A stretch of DNA of 64,000 nucleotides from an uncultured Alistipes sp. (GCA_947364365.1 CANASP010000009.1:1-64000); one strand, 5' to 3'; counted from the stretch's first letter, positions 49,493-59,437 are shown. Translations and numbers: made by a program. The notes: generated by a model not told the origin, from the letters alone.

Positions 49493-51700
49493 ATGAAAAA
49501 GCGCCTTCTGCCGCTTCTGGCAGCACTCCTTGCCGCCCTGGGATGCGCCCGGGCCGCCGCACCCGCCGTCATCGACATCCGCACCGACGGCCTCTCGCTG
49601 GTGCTGTGCGCGAACGACGACGGCACCGTCGTGCTGCGCCACTTCGGCGGCCGCATCGACGACGTGGCCCCCTTCGCCGCCTACCGCACCCACCGCCGCT
49701 GGGACCACGGTGCCGACGACGAGATCTACCCCGCGGCCGGAGGCCGCAACTTCCGTCTCCCGGCGCTGCGCGCGACCCACGCCGACGGCGACCCCAACAC
49801 CGAACTGCGCTACGTCGCCCACGAGGTACTGCCCACCGGCGACGACAATGTCACGCAGACCGTCGTCCGGCTCACCGACCGCCGGCAGCCGCTCGACGTC
49901 GAGCTCCTCTTCACGGCCTACGCCCGCGAGGATGTCATCACCGTCCGCAGCCGCATCACCAACCGCGAGGAGGGCCCCGTCGTCCTGCACGCCTACTACG
50001 CCTCGGCGCTCACGCTCCACGGCCACGACAGCTACCTGCTCACGCAGCTGCGCGGCGGCTGGGCCGACGAGGCGCAGGTCGAGCACCTCCGGCTCGCCCA
50101 CGGCACCCACAGCATCTCGACGCGCAAGCTGGTGAAGGCGACCCACTCGGAGAACCCCGCGTTCATGCTCTCGCTCGATAGCGACCGCTTCGACGAGCGC
50201 CACGGCGAGGTGATCGCCGGCGCGCTGGCCTGGAGCGGCAACTACCGCATCGACTTCTCGATCGACGAATACGACGTGCTGACCGTCCTGGCGGGAGCCA
50301 ACCCCGACGGGGCCGCCTACACGCTCGACGCCCGGAAGACGCTCGCGACGCCCGAGATGATCTACACCTACAGCGCCGAGGGGGCGGGCCGCGCCTCGCG
50401 CAACCTCCACGACTGGGCCCGCCGCTACGGCATCCGCGGCGGCAAGCGCGGCCACGTGCCCACGCTGCTCAACAGCTGGGAGGGGGCCTACTTCTCCTTC
50501 GACGAGAAGACCCTCTGCGGCATGATCGACGACGCGGCGGAGATGGGACTCGAAATGTTCGTGCTCGACGACGGCTGGTTCGGCAACAAATACCCGCGCG
50601 ACCACGACCGTGCGGGGCTGGGCGACTGGGAGGTCAACGCGAAGAAGCTCCCCGGCGGCATCGACCGCATCGCCTCCTACGCCCACGAGCGGGGGCTGAA
50701 GTTCGGCATCTGGATCGAACCCGAGATGGTCAACCCGCAGAGCGAGCTGGCCGAGCGGCATCCCGACTGGGTGGTGCGCGCCGATGGGCGCGAGGCGACG
50801 CAGATCCGCAACCAGTGGCTGCTCGACATGGCCAACCCCGCGGTGCAGGATTTCGTCTTCGGGGTCTTCGACCGCACGCTCGCGCTCTCGAAGAAGATCG
50901 ACTACATTAAGTGGGACGCCAACCGCCACGCCGAGGCCTTCGGCTCGAAGTACCTGCCCGCCGACCGGCAGTCGAACTTCTGGGTCGACTACGCCGAGGG
51001 GCTCCGCAAGGTCATGGAGCGCATCCGCGCCAAGTATCCCGACGTGCTGATCCAGGCCTGCTCGTCGGGCGGCGGCCGCGTGGAGTACGGGGCGCTGAAG
51101 TATTTCGACGAGGTGTGGACGAGCGACGACACGGAGGCGCTCTCGCGCGCCCGCATCCAGTACGGCACCTCGCTCTTCTACCCCGCGGCCGTCATCGGCG
51201 CCCACGTCTCGGCGTCGCCCAACCACCAGAGCGGCAACGTCATCCCCATCAAGTTCCGCTTCGACATGGCCGCCACGGGACGCCTGGGCATGGAGCTCCA
51301 GCCGCGGCAGATGAGCGACGCGGAGCGCGACTTCGCACGCCGCGCCATCGCCTCCTACAAGGAGTTCCGCGACCTGGTGGAGGAGGGCGACCTCTACCGC
51401 ATCGGCTCGCCCTACGATCCGAGCGGCACCTTCGCCACGATGTATGTGTCGAAGGACCGCCGCCGCGCCGTCGTCATGGCCTACTGCATCCGCTACCGCG
51501 GCCACACGCCCGTCCCGCAGTTCCGTCTCGAAGGGCTCGACACGGCGACGCATTACAAGGTGCGCGAACTCAACGTCGACCACGCACGCTGCTGGTTCGA
51601 CGGCGAGGTGCTGACGGGCGCCTTCCTGCACCACGAAGGGCTCAATCCGCCCCTGCAACGGCTCTACGACAGCGCCGTCTACCTGCTCGAAGCGCAATAG
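49493..51700 (+). CDS. GH36 alpha-galactosidase, secreted
   Basis: The 735-residue enzyme has a signal peptide (MKKRLLPLLAALLAALGCARAAA in parts; the Cys may instead be lipidated). A large beta-sandwich N-domain follows to about 300. The (beta/alpha)8 barrel starts near LNSWEGAYFSF and has FVLDDGWFG and GIWIEPEMVNP. The nucleophile D475 is in IKWDANRH, and the acid/base Asp is in the WTSDDTEA block (D545). CSSGGGRVEYG is also typical. Removes terminal alpha-galactose from oligosaccharides. First gene of the glycan-utilisation run. Confidence 0.95.
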   Translation: MKKRLLPLLAALLAALGCARAAAPAVIDIRTDGLSLVLCANDDGTVVLRHFGGRIDDVAPFAAYRTHRRWDHGADDEIYPAAGGRNFRLPALRATHADGDPNTELRYVAHEVLPTGDDNVTQTVVRLTDRRQPLDVELLFTAYAREDVITVRSRITNREEGPVVLHAYYASALTLHGHDSYLLTQLRGGWADEAQVEHLRLAHGTHSISTRKLVKATHSENPAFMLSLDSDRFDERHGEVIAGALAWSGNYRIDFSIDEYDVLTVLAGANPDGAAYTLDARKTLATPEMIYTYSAEGAGRASRNLHDWARRYGIRGGKRGHVPTLLNSWEGAYFSFDEKTLCGMIDDAAEMGLEMFVLDDGWFGNKYPRDHDRAGLGDWEVNAKKLPGGIDRIASYAHERGLKFGIWIEPEMVNPQSELAERHPDWVVRADGREATQIRNQWLLDMANPAVQDFVFGVFDRTLALSKKIDYIKWDANRHAEAFGSKYLPADRQSNFWVDYAEGLRKVMERIRAKYPDVLIQACSSGGGRVEYGALKYFDEVWTSDDTEALSRARIQYGTSLFYPAAVIGAHVSASPNHQSGNVIPIKFRFDMAATGRLGMELQPRQMSDAERDFARRAIASYKEFRDLVEEGDLYRIGSPYDPSGTFATMYVSKDRRRAVVMAYCIRYRGHTPVPQFRLEGLDTATHYKVRELNVDHARCWFDGEVLTGAFLHHEGLNPPLQRLYDSAVYLLEAQ

Positions 51701-51732
51701 CCCGCAACCGACAACCATCCAACGACAATATC

Positions 51733-52449
51733 ATGAAAAAAACGATTGCGACACTGATGCTCGGCCTCGTGGCGACGGGCATCGCCCTGGGACAGGACCC
51801 CGCAGGCCTGCCCCAGCACGACTGGGCCGGTCTTCGCGTCTATGCCCAGGCCGACAAGGAGATAAGCGAAGCCCCCGAGGTGGTCTTCATGGGCAACTCG
51901 ATCACCGAAGGGTGGCGCCACCAGCACCCCGACTTCTTCACGCGCAACAACTTCGCCGGGCGCGGCATCAGCGGCCAGACCTCGTCGGAGATGCTCGTGC
52001 GGTTCCGTCAGGATGTCATCGACCTGCACCCCAAGGCGGTGGCGATTCTCGCGGGAACCAACGACCTGGCGATGAACAACGGCTACATCGCGATGGAGAA
52101 CATCGTGCGCAACATCGTCTCGATGTGCGAGCTGGCCCGCTTCAACGGCATCAAGGTGCTGTTGTGCTCCGTGCCCCCCGCCACCCGTTTCGGCTGGCGG
52201 CCCCAGATCGAGACCACCGAGCTCATCCCGCAGCTCAACGCCCTGCTCAAGGCCTACGCCGACACGGCGGAGGGTGTCGAGTGGGTCGACTACTTCTCGG
52301 CGCTGGCCGCACCCGACAACACGCTGCCGGAGACCTACTCGCCCGAAGGGTGCCACCCCAACGGCGAGGGCTACAAGGTGATGGAGCGGATCATCGTCCC
52401 GGCCATCAACCGGATCAACGGCACCGACAAGGAGTATTTCGTCTATTGA
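51733..52449 (+). CDS. SGNH/GDSL-family hydrolase, secreted
   Basis: The 238-residue protein has a signal peptide (to about GIALGQ). Block I is FMGNSITEGW with nucleophile Ser56. The Gly of block II is in FAGRGISGQTS, and the Asn of block III in LAGTNDLA. Block V, usually DxxH, here reads SPE205-G-C-H208, so Glu replaces the catalytic Asp. Such proteins in glycan loci are often carbohydrate acetyl-esterases. It lies 32 bp after GH36 and 19 bp before the sugar kinase, implying co-transcription. Confidence 0.88.
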   Translation: MKKTIATLMLGLVATGIALGQDPAGLPQHDWAGLRVYAQADKEISEAPEVVFMGNSITEGWRHQHPDFFTRNNFAGRGISGQTSSEMLVRFRQDVIDLHPKAVAILAGTNDLAMNNGYIAMENIVRNIVSMCELARFNGIKVLLCSVPPATRFGWRPQIETTELIPQLNALLKAYADTAEGVEWVDYFSALAAPDNTLPETYSPEGCHPNGEGYKVMERIIVPAINRINGTDKEYFVY

Positions 52450-52468
52450 CAAACCGCCCGCACACGCT

Positions 52469-53362
52469 ATGGAAGCACGTTATGCAGTAGGTATGGGCGA
52501 AGTGCTGTGGGACATGCTGCCCACGGGACGGAAACTGGGCGGCGCCCCCGCCAACTTCGCCTTCCACGTCGCGCAATTCGGTATCGAGAGCCGCATCGTC
52601 AGCGCCGTGGGACGCGACAGGGCGGGCGACGACCTGCTCGACGAACTCGGCCGGCGTCGGCTCGGAGGGGCGATTGAGCGGGTGGACTACCCCACCGGCG
52701 AGGTGATCGTCGCGCTCGACGACGCAGGCATTCCCCGCTACGACATCCGCGAAGGGGCCGCATGGGACAACATCCCCTTCACGCCGCAACTCGAAGAGCT
52801 GGCCCGCTCGACGCGGGCCGTCTGCTTCGGATCGCTGGCACAGCGCAGCGCCGCATCGCGCGCGACGATCGAGCGGTTTCTCGACGCCATGCCCTGCGAC
52901 GGGGAGCGCTACCGCATCTTCGACATCAACCTGCGGCAGCGGTTCTACACCGAGCAGACGATCCTCCGCTCGCTGGAGCGGTGCGACATACTGAAGATCA
53001 ACGACGAGGAGCTGGAGGTACTCGGCCGCATGCTGGCGCTGCCCGGACAAGGCGCCGGGGCGCAGTGCCGGGAGCTGGTACGCCGCTACGGACTGCGCAT
53101 CGCGATCCTCACGTGCGGAGCCCGCGGAAGCCACGTCTTCACCGCCGACGAGGAGACGTTCGTCGCCACGCCGAAGGTCGAGGTGGCCGACACGGTCGGG
53201 GCGGGCGACTCGTTCACGGCCTCGTTCACGGCGGCGCTGCTCCACGGCAAGTCCCTCGGAGAGGCGCACCGGCTGGCCGTCGATGTCTCGGCGTGGGTCT
53301 GCACGCAGCACGGCGCCATGCCCCTCCTGCCCGAGGAGCTCCGCCGCCGCGCCACGGAGTAG
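52469..53362 (+). CDS. PfkB-family sugar kinase, fructokinase-like
   Basis: The 297-residue cytoplasmic kinase starts with the fructokinase-like GMGEVLWDMLPTGRKLGGAPANFA. FDINLRQRFY lies mid-protein. The PfkB signature VADTVGAGDSFTASF carries the catalytic base D247 (GAGD). Phosphorylates a sugar, most likely fructose, with ATP. Position after a GH36 gene suggests handling of fructose from raffinose-type sugars, though no GH32 or sucrose enzyme is in view. A strong terminator follows. Confidence 0.88.
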   Translation: MEARYAVGMGEVLWDMLPTGRKLGGAPANFAFHVAQFGIESRIVSAVGRDRAGDDLLDELGRRRLGGAIERVDYPTGEVIVALDDAGIPRYDIREGAAWDNIPFTPQLEELARSTRAVCFGSLAQRSAASRATIERFLDAMPCDGERYRIFDINLRQRFYTEQTILRSLERCDILKINDEELEVLGRMLALPGQGAGAQCRELVRRYGLRIAILTCGARGSHVFTADEETFVATPKVEVADTVGAGDSFTASFTAALLHGKSLGEAHRLAVDVSAWVCTQHGAMPLLPEELRRRATE

Positions 53363-53384
53363 CCGCCTTGTACGACCGCACCCG

Positions 53385-53414
53385 AAAGGGCCGAACGCAT
53401 GTTCGGCCCTTTTT
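53385..53414 (+). terminator. Terminator after the sugar kinase gene
   Basis: AAAGGGCCGAAC pairs perfectly with GTTCGGCCCTTT around GCAT, followed by more Ts. It ends the GH36-SGNH-kinase transcription unit. Confidence 0.9.
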
Positions 53415-53451
53415 CATTGCGTCCCGGCAGCCCGGGCCGGGACCCGGAGCC

Positions 53452-53567
53452 GTATACTATCCGATCAAAAAGGTCCAATCCGACCCCAACGCCGCGAGAG
53501 AGGCCCCAGGGCCCTTCTGCGGGGTCCCGGACGACGGCGATTATACTCTTTTGGGCACATAGTATAC
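53452..53567. repeat. Spaced inverted repeat enclosing a GC-rich foldable core
   Basis: GTATACTAT (53452-53460) is the exact reverse complement of ATAGTATAC (53559-53567). Between them CCGACCCC and GCGGGGTCCCGG can pair, giving a possible cruciform or structured RNA. It sits 22 bp before the GH130 promoter box. Confidence 0.5.
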
Positions 53568-53588
53568 AGGGAGGCCTGACGCACGGTT

Positions 53589-53596
53589 TATTTTTG
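53589..53596 (+). promoter_or_regulatory. -7 element of the GH130-to-GH2 unit
   Basis: TATTTTTG fits TAnnTTTG, 21 bp before the GH130 ATG. The matching TTTG at 19-20 bp is absent, which may indicate activator-dependent expression. Confidence 0.5.
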
Positions 53597-53617
53597 TGTA
53601 ACCGAAAAAACTGACCT

Positions 53618-54649
53618 ATGCGCCACCCTGAGAATCCCATTTTGACCCCCGGCGACTTTCTGCCGAGCCAGCAGGCGATGAAGATCGAATGCCTGCTCAA
53701 CCCGGGCGTTTTCCGCTTCGACGGCAAGACCTGGATGCTGATCCGCGTCGCCGAACGGCCCGAGCAGCGCGCGGGCGAGATCAGCTTCCCGCTGCTCGAC
53801 GACGACGGACGGATCGCGGTGATGCGCGTCGACGCGGCGTCGCCCGATCTCGACCTGACCGATCCCCGCGTCATCAGCTACCGGGGCGACGACTACCTGA
53901 CGACCATGTCCCACCTGCGGCTGGCGAGCAGCACCGACGGGGTGCACTTCGCCGAGGAGGCCGGCTACACGGGGCTCTTCGCCTCCGACCGCTACGAAGC
54001 CTACGGCATCGAGGATTGCCGCGTCACGCAGATCGGGGATACCTATTATCTGACCTACACGGCCGTCTCGGCCAACGGAGTGGCCGTGCGCATGCGCGCG
54101 ACCGCCGACTGGCGCACCTTCGACGACTACGGAGTGGTGCTGCCGCCCCACAACAAGGACTGCACGCTCTTCGACAGCCGGATCGGCGACCTATATTATA
54201 TGTTGCACCGCCCGAGCAGCCCCGAGATCGGCGGCAACTACATCTGGATCGCCCAGAGCCCCGACCTGCGGCACTGGGGCAACCACCGCTGCGTGGCCCG
54301 CACGCGCCCCGGAATGTGGGACAGCGCCCGCATCGGCGCCGGCTGCGCGCCGATACGCACCGACAAGGGGTGGCTGGCGATCTATCACGGCGCCGACGAG
54401 CGGAACCGCTACTGCCTGGGAGCCCTGCTGCTCGACGCCGACGACCCGTCGAAGGTCCTCGCACGCAGCGACCGGCCGATCATGGAACCCACGGCACCCT
54501 ACGAATGCACGGGATTCTTCGGCAACACCGTCTTCACCAACGGCCACGTGGTCGACGGCGACCGCATCGTCCTCTACTACGGCGCCGCCGACTCGGTGAT
54601 ATGCCGCGCCGACTTCACGGTGAGCGGCATCCTGGCCACGCTCGGATAG
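53618..54649 (+). CDS. GH130 family beta-mannoside phosphorylase/hydrolase
   Basis: The 343-residue protein has no signal peptide and is presumably cytoplasmic. It has the five-bladed beta-propeller pattern of GH130. The opening is HPENPILTPGDF, followed by CLLNPGVFRFDG. The general acid is D133 in YGIEDCRVT. Later blocks are PPHNKDCTLFD, GAGCAPIRTDKGWLAIYHGAD and YECTGFFGN. GH130 enzymes phosphorolyse beta-mannosides such as Man-beta-1,4-GlcNAc or mannobiose. The subfamily is not assigned here. First gene after its own promoter; the GxGYxYP-like gene follows after 25 bp. Confidence 0.9.
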   Translation: MRHPENPILTPGDFLPSQQAMKIECLLNPGVFRFDGKTWMLIRVAERPEQRAGEISFPLLDDDGRIAVMRVDAASPDLDLTDPRVISYRGDDYLTTMSHLRLASSTDGVHFAEEAGYTGLFASDRYEAYGIEDCRVTQIGDTYYLTYTAVSANGVAVRMRATADWRTFDDYGVVLPPHNKDCTLFDSRIGDLYYMLHRPSSPEIGGNYIWIAQSPDLRHWGNHRCVARTRPGMWDSARIGAGCAPIRTDKGWLAIYHGADERNRYCLGALLLDADDPSKVLARSDRPIMEPTAPYECTGFFGNTVFTNGHVVDGDRIVLYYGAADSVICRADFTVSGILATLG

Positions 54650-54674
54650 CATAAACCTCAAAACAAAACCCTAT

Positions 54675-56339
54675 ATGAAAAAAACGCTTACTTCCGGCAT
54701 CGGGGCGCTGCTCTGCGCCTGCGCCCTGTCCGGGTGCCACGGCGGCGGAGGCTCGTTCACGCCCGACGTCGACCTCACGCACCGCCTCTACCCCACCGTG
54801 CAGACCCCGACCCGCTCGCTCGTGGTGGTCGATCTGCGCCACGACGACATCGAAGGACAGGTCGCGGCGATCGGCCTCCAGGGCATCGTCAACCGCGACG
54901 AGACGGAGAAGGTATATGTGATGAACAGCCGCTGCAAGGACAACCACGGCGGCTGGAAGATCGGCCCCACGGCGATGGCCCAGATGGGACAGTTCTGGCT
55001 CGACCGCGTGCTGACGGACATCCCGCAGGAGACGCTCGCGCTCGACAGCTCGCAGCGCAACCCGGGATTCGCGGCGCTGGTGGAACGCTACAAGGAGAAG
55101 GTCAAGGGCGTCGTCGTGTACGACCCCGACCTGGTCGAGGCGACGATCGAGGCGGCGACGACCATCGCCGCCCAGACCGACGGCCTGATCCTCTCGCCGT
55201 CGCTCTACGAGGAGCTGAAGCCCTACGGCTTCCCGGTGATCCAGGACCTGCGGGGCAAGTTCGGCAACAACATCGAGTGCGTCGACTGGCTCGTGGAGAA
55301 CTACTTCGACGCCGCCAACCACGACGTGGCCTTCACCTGGTCGCACATGACCACCGATTTCGAGGAGAGCTGGGGCGCCGCCAACAAGGACTACGTGGTG
55401 GCCAACCGCCTGTTCACCTACTTCCTCGACATCCAGGACCACACCGAGTGCGCCTACTACGAGAACATCGTCAAGCGCTATCCCGCCGGCACGCAGATCA
55501 TGGGATGGACCGACGAGCTGAAGGCCGACAAGCTCTTCGCCGACTACGGCTACGTGATGGTCCCCTTCATCTCGGTGGAGAACATGACCGTCATGTCGTC
55601 GTTCCCCTCGGTCGAGGGGACGCCGATCGAGCCGAAGGTCTACGAGGCCGACCCCGAGACGGTCTTCGTGGCGATGCTCGTCTCCGACGGCGACAACCTG
55701 CTGCACACGATGATCTACATGCCCTACACGATCGAGGAGTCGGAACACTACGGCGAGGTCCCCGTGACGTGGATCATCAACCCCGCGATCGTCGACCTGG
55801 CGCCGCGCGTCTTCTCGTGGTACGAGCGGACGATGGACGCCGGCGGGCAGGAGATGGGCGCCATGATGGGCGACGGCTCGCCCACGACCGACCGTTACAG
55901 CGGCTTCTCGTTCTACTGCGCCCTGGCCAAGCACTATGTCGACAAGGCCGGCATGCTGACGCTCAAGCAGATGATCGACGGCGAGGCCGTGGCCTGGAAC
56001 GTACAGCCCTACTGCCTGGAGGGCGGCTACGCCGGTACCGACTGGCGCGGCATCGGCCCCCACGAGTACCACATGGACCACGAATGTTTCCACGTGGGGA
56101 CCACCAACTCGCGTCCCGAATACCTCTACGAGGCGATCGACAGCGCGCCCAAGGGCCAGCCGCTCTTCCTGTCGGTGATGATCGGCACGGCGAGCGAGGA
56201 TGTCGTGACCTACGCAGCCCAGCTGAAGAAGGAGCTGGAGGCACGCAACGACGGCCACAAGTACGTCTTCGTGCGTCACGCCGACCTGGCCGCCTCCTAC
56301 CGCGCCTGGAAGGGGCTGCCGGTGGAGCCGAAGCGATAG
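54675..56339 (+). CDS. GxGYxYP-type putative glycoside hydrolase lipoprotein
   Basis: The 554-residue lipoprotein (Cys21 in ALSGCHG) resembles the GxGYxYP family of putative glycosidases by overall layout. It has an N-terminal alpha/beta domain (about 45-290, SLVVVDLRHDDIEGQVAAIGLQG in parts). A C-terminal domain follows with VAMLVSDGDNLLHT and SVMIGTASEDVVTY. The family is known mainly from Bacteroidetes glycan loci and has no well-established activity. Family assignment is from memory of its motifs, so it is moderate. It precedes susC by 45 bp in the same direction. Confidence 0.6.
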   Translation: MKKTLTSGIGALLCACALSGCHGGGGSFTPDVDLTHRLYPTVQTPTRSLVVVDLRHDDIEGQVAAIGLQGIVNRDETEKVYVMNSRCKDNHGGWKIGPTAMAQMGQFWLDRVLTDIPQETLALDSSQRNPGFAALVERYKEKVKGVVVYDPDLVEATIEAATTIAAQTDGLILSPSLYEELKPYGFPVIQDLRGKFGNNIECVDWLVENYFDAANHDVAFTWSHMTTDFEESWGAANKDYVVANRLFTYFLDIQDHTECAYYENIVKRYPAGTQIMGWTDELKADKLFADYGYVMVPFISVENMTVMSSFPSVEGTPIEPKVYEADPETVFVAMLVSDGDNLLHTMIYMPYTIEESEHYGEVPVTWIINPAIVDLAPRVFSWYERTMDAGGQEMGAMMGDGSPTTDRYSGFSFYCALAKHYVDKAGMLTLKQMIDGEAVAWNVQPYCLEGGYAGTDWRGIGPHEYHMDHECFHVGTTNSRPEYLYEAIDSAPKGQPLFLSVMIGTASEDVVTYAAQLKKELEARNDGHKYVFVRHADLAASYRAWKGLPVEPKR

Positions 56340-56384
56340 CGATGCAACCGAAACACATACCCAACTACTAAACAATCAAACCTC

Positions 56385-59300
56385 ATGAAACAAAAACTAC
56401 TGAAACTGGCTTTCGTCGCGATGATCGCCCTTCTCGCCGCCCCCTTCGCAGGCGGCCGGGCCTTCGCGCAAACCCGCACCCTGACAGGTACCGTCGTCGA
56501 CCGGGCGGGCAACCCCATCGTCGGAGCCTCGGTCGTGATCGAAGGGACCACCCGCGGCACCTCTTCGGGCCTCGACGGCGCCTTCACGCTGGAGGGCGTC
56601 TCCAACGGACAGTCGCTGGCCGTATCGTTCATCGGCTACATGCCCCGCACGGTCGCCGTGGGGACGCAGACCGCGATCGCCATCACGCTCGACGAGGACG
56701 TGCAGTCGCTCGACGAAGTGGTCGTGATCGGCTACGGCGTCCAGCAGAAGAGCGACGTCACGGGCTCGATCGCCTCGATCAAGGAGGAGGCGCTCACCAA
56801 CCGCTCGGTGGAGAACATCCAGCAGGCATTGCAGGGTAAGGCCGCAGGCGTGCAGGTATACTCCGCATCGGGCGCCCCCAATTCGAGCCCGCAGATCCGC
56901 ATCCGCGGCTTCTCGTCGAACACGGCCTCGGCTTCGAGCCCGCTGTTCATCGTCGACGGTCTGAAGGTCAACGACATCGCCTACCTCGACCCCTCGTCGG
57001 TGGCATCGATGGAGATCCTCAAGGACGGCGCCTCGGCCGCCATCTACGGTGCCGAGGCCGGCAACGGCGTGGTGCTCATCACCACCAAGAAGGGCAAGAA
57101 GGGCGGCGCACGCGCCTTCTACGACTTCACCTACGGTCTCACGTCGCTGGCCCACAAGGCCAAGCTGATGAACGCCGCGGAGTATGTCGCCTACCAGACC
57201 GCCGCAGGCAACGCCCAGCTGATGGATCCGTGGGACGGCAAGACCGACACCGACTGGTTCGACCAGCTCTACGGCGACGGCGGTTCGTTCCAGCGCCACA
57301 CGGCGGGCTTCGAGACCGCTAACGAGAACGGTTCGGCCTACGCCTCGCTCTCCTACATGGACAACGACGGTATGTACTACGGCAACAAGGATTGGGTGAA
57401 GCGTCTGACGTTCCAGCTCAACGGCGACTACAAGATCCGCAAGTGGCTCACCTTCACCACCAACAACACCATCACCAGCGACCGTTGGCAGAGCCCCACC
57501 GACGGCAGCGACAAGACGGGCACCGACTCGCCCTACAGCATCGACCCGCTGCTGAGCCCCTTCTACGACAAGGATAACCTGCCCGTATACATGCAGGAGC
57601 TCATCGCCACCAAGGGCGACGAGATGATGATGAAGAACGAGAACGGCGACTACGCCGGCGTGCCCTTCACCGCCAAGGACAAGACCAGCCCGATGACCTG
57701 GTACTACACCGGCAGCGGCCTGCACAAGAGCTTCGCCCTGCGCGGCGCCTCGTCGCTCGTGCTGACGCCCGTCGAGGGGCTAACCTTCACCTCGCGCGTG
57801 GGTTACCGCCTCGAATCGTCGAACTACGACTACTACGGCGTGCCCTTCTACGAGGCCGTCTCGTCGCGCATGACGCCGCTCATCGAGGGCAAGACCGACA
57901 TGACCCGCTTCTACCAGTGGGAGAACTTCGCCAACTACAACAAGCGCTGGGACAAGCACGCGCTGAGCGCGATGGTCGGTATGTCGTACCAGTACAGCTG
58001 GTACAACTACACCTCGGCCAATGCCAACGCCCTGACCAACACGGCCGACAACTTCCACTACCTCAACTATGCCTCGGCCAGCGCCACGAAGGGCGTGGGC
58101 GGCGAGGTGAGCGAGGCGTCGAGCCTGAGCTACTTCGGCCGCGTGGGCTACTCCTACGACGACCGCTACAGCGTGATGGTCAACTTCCGCGCCGACGCCT
58201 ACGACCTCTCGAAGCTCTCGACCGAGGCGCGCTGGGGCTACTTCCCCTCGGTATCGTTCGGCTGGACGATCTCCAACGAGCCCTTCATGCGCGACGTCGA
58301 TCCCCGTGCGGTGTCGTTCCTCAAGCTGCGCGGTTCGTACGGCGTCAACGGCAACGTCAACGTGCTGGGCGGTTACAAGTACCTCGCCTCGATGAACGTG
58401 ACCGACTACTACCCGATGGGCGGCGTGCTGATCCCCACCATGACCCCCTCGGACGTGCTGGCCAACCCCACGTTGCAGTGGGAGGAGTCGAAGCAGATCG
58501 ACCTGGGTATCGACACCCGGTTCCTCAACAACCGGCTGAGCTTCACGATGGACTACTTCGACAAGAACACCACGGGGCAGCTGGTGACGATGACCTCGCC
58601 GCTCTCGACCGGTACGTCGACCGTAACGCGCAACGTGGGTAAGGTCAACAACCACGGCTTCGAGTTCGAGCTCGGCTGGCAGGACCGCGCGGGCGACTTC
58701 AGCTACAGCATCAACGCCAACCTCGCCACGCTCAAGACCCGTGTCAAGGAGATGGAGGGCGAGCGCATCACCAACGACAACGGACTGGTGGTGTTCGACA
58801 TCGACCAGCCCGTATGGAGCTACTACGGTTGGAAGTACGAGGGCGTGAATCCCGAGGACGGCAGCGCCATGTACTGGGACAAGGACGGCAACGGCATAAT
58901 CAACGACAACGACAAGACCTTCCTCGGCTCGCCGATCCCCGACTTCACCTACGGCATCACGGTGAACCTCGCCTGGAAGGGGCTCGACTTCACGCTGCTG
59001 GGCAGCGGCTCGCACGGCAACGAGCTGATCTACTCGGTGGGATCGACGCCGCAGGCCAACCGCCCGTCGGAGTTCTGGACCAAGTCGTGGGACGTGATGG
59101 GCGCCGACGCCAAGTACCCCCATCCCGACCCGCTGGGCGACACCCACGTGACGGGTTCGAGTATGTACATGAAGAGCGGTTCCTATTTCAAGATCAAGCA
59201 GATGCAGCTGGGTTACACGCTGCCCGAATCGTTCACGCGCAAGTTCGCCGTAACGCGCCTGCGCATCTACGTCTCGCTCGACAACTTCTTCTGCATCTCG

Positions 59301-59414
59301 CCCTACTGGGGCATGGACCCCGAGGCCATCAACGCCAACTCGGCCATGGGTATCGACTCGGGCAACTACCCGACGCCGAAGACCCTGACGTTCGGTGCAA
59401 ACGTTTCGTTCTAA
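56385..59414 (+). CDS. SusC/RagA-type TonB-linked outer-membrane transporter
   Basis: This 1009-residue protein is the barrel of a SusCD glycan importer. It has a signal peptide (to about GRAFAQ) and a carboxypeptidase-regulatory-like domain (about 31-105, LTGTVVDRAGNPIVGASVVI). The TonB box region DEVVVIGYGVQQKSDVTGSI comes next. The plug is marked by LQGKAAGVQV, IRIRGFSS, DPSSVASMEILKDGASAAIYG and GVVLITTKKG. The long beta-barrel ends in an aromatic C-terminus (FGANVSF). No STN domain is present, so it does not signal directly through an anti-sigma partner in the FecA manner. susD follows after 23 bp. Confidence 0.97.
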   Translation: MKQKLLKLAFVAMIALLAAPFAGGRAFAQTRTLTGTVVDRAGNPIVGASVVIEGTTRGTSSGLDGAFTLEGVSNGQSLAVSFIGYMPRTVAVGTQTAIAITLDEDVQSLDEVVVIGYGVQQKSDVTGSIASIKEEALTNRSVENIQQALQGKAAGVQVYSASGAPNSSPQIRIRGFSSNTASASSPLFIVDGLKVNDIAYLDPSSVASMEILKDGASAAIYGAEAGNGVVLITTKKGKKGGARAFYDFTYGLTSLAHKAKLMNAAEYVAYQTAAGNAQLMDPWDGKTDTDWFDQLYGDGGSFQRHTAGFETANENGSAYASLSYMDNDGMYYGNKDWVKRLTFQLNGDYKIRKWLTFTTNNTITSDRWQSPTDGSDKTGTDSPYSIDPLLSPFYDKDNLPVYMQELIATKGDEMMMKNENGDYAGVPFTAKDKTSPMTWYYTGSGLHKSFALRGASSLVLTPVEGLTFTSRVGYRLESSNYDYYGVPFYEAVSSRMTPLIEGKTDMTRFYQWENFANYNKRWDKHALSAMVGMSYQYSWYNYTSANANALTNTADNFHYLNYASASATKGVGGEVSEASSLSYFGRVGYSYDDRYSVMVNFRADAYDLSKLSTEARWGYFPSVSFGWTISNEPFMRDVDPRAVSFLKLRGSYGVNGNVNVLGGYKYLASMNVTDYYPMGGVLIPTMTPSDVLANPTLQWEESKQIDLGIDTRFLNNRLSFTMDYFDKNTTGQLVTMTSPLSTGTSTVTRNVGKVNNHGFEFELGWQDRAGDFSYSINANLATLKTRVKEMEGERITNDNGLVVFDIDQPVWSYYGWKYEGVNPEDGSAMYWDKDGNGIINDNDKTFLGSPIPDFTYGITVNLAWKGLDFTLLGSGSHGNELIYSVGSTPQANRPSEFWTKSWDVMGADAKYPHPDPLGDTHVTGSSMYMKSGSYFKIKQMQLGYTLPESFTRKFAVTRLRIYVSLDNFFCISPYWGMDPEAINANSAMGIDSGNYPTPKTLTFGANVSF

Positions 59415-59437
59415 CCTAAAAAAACCTGAAGACTACG

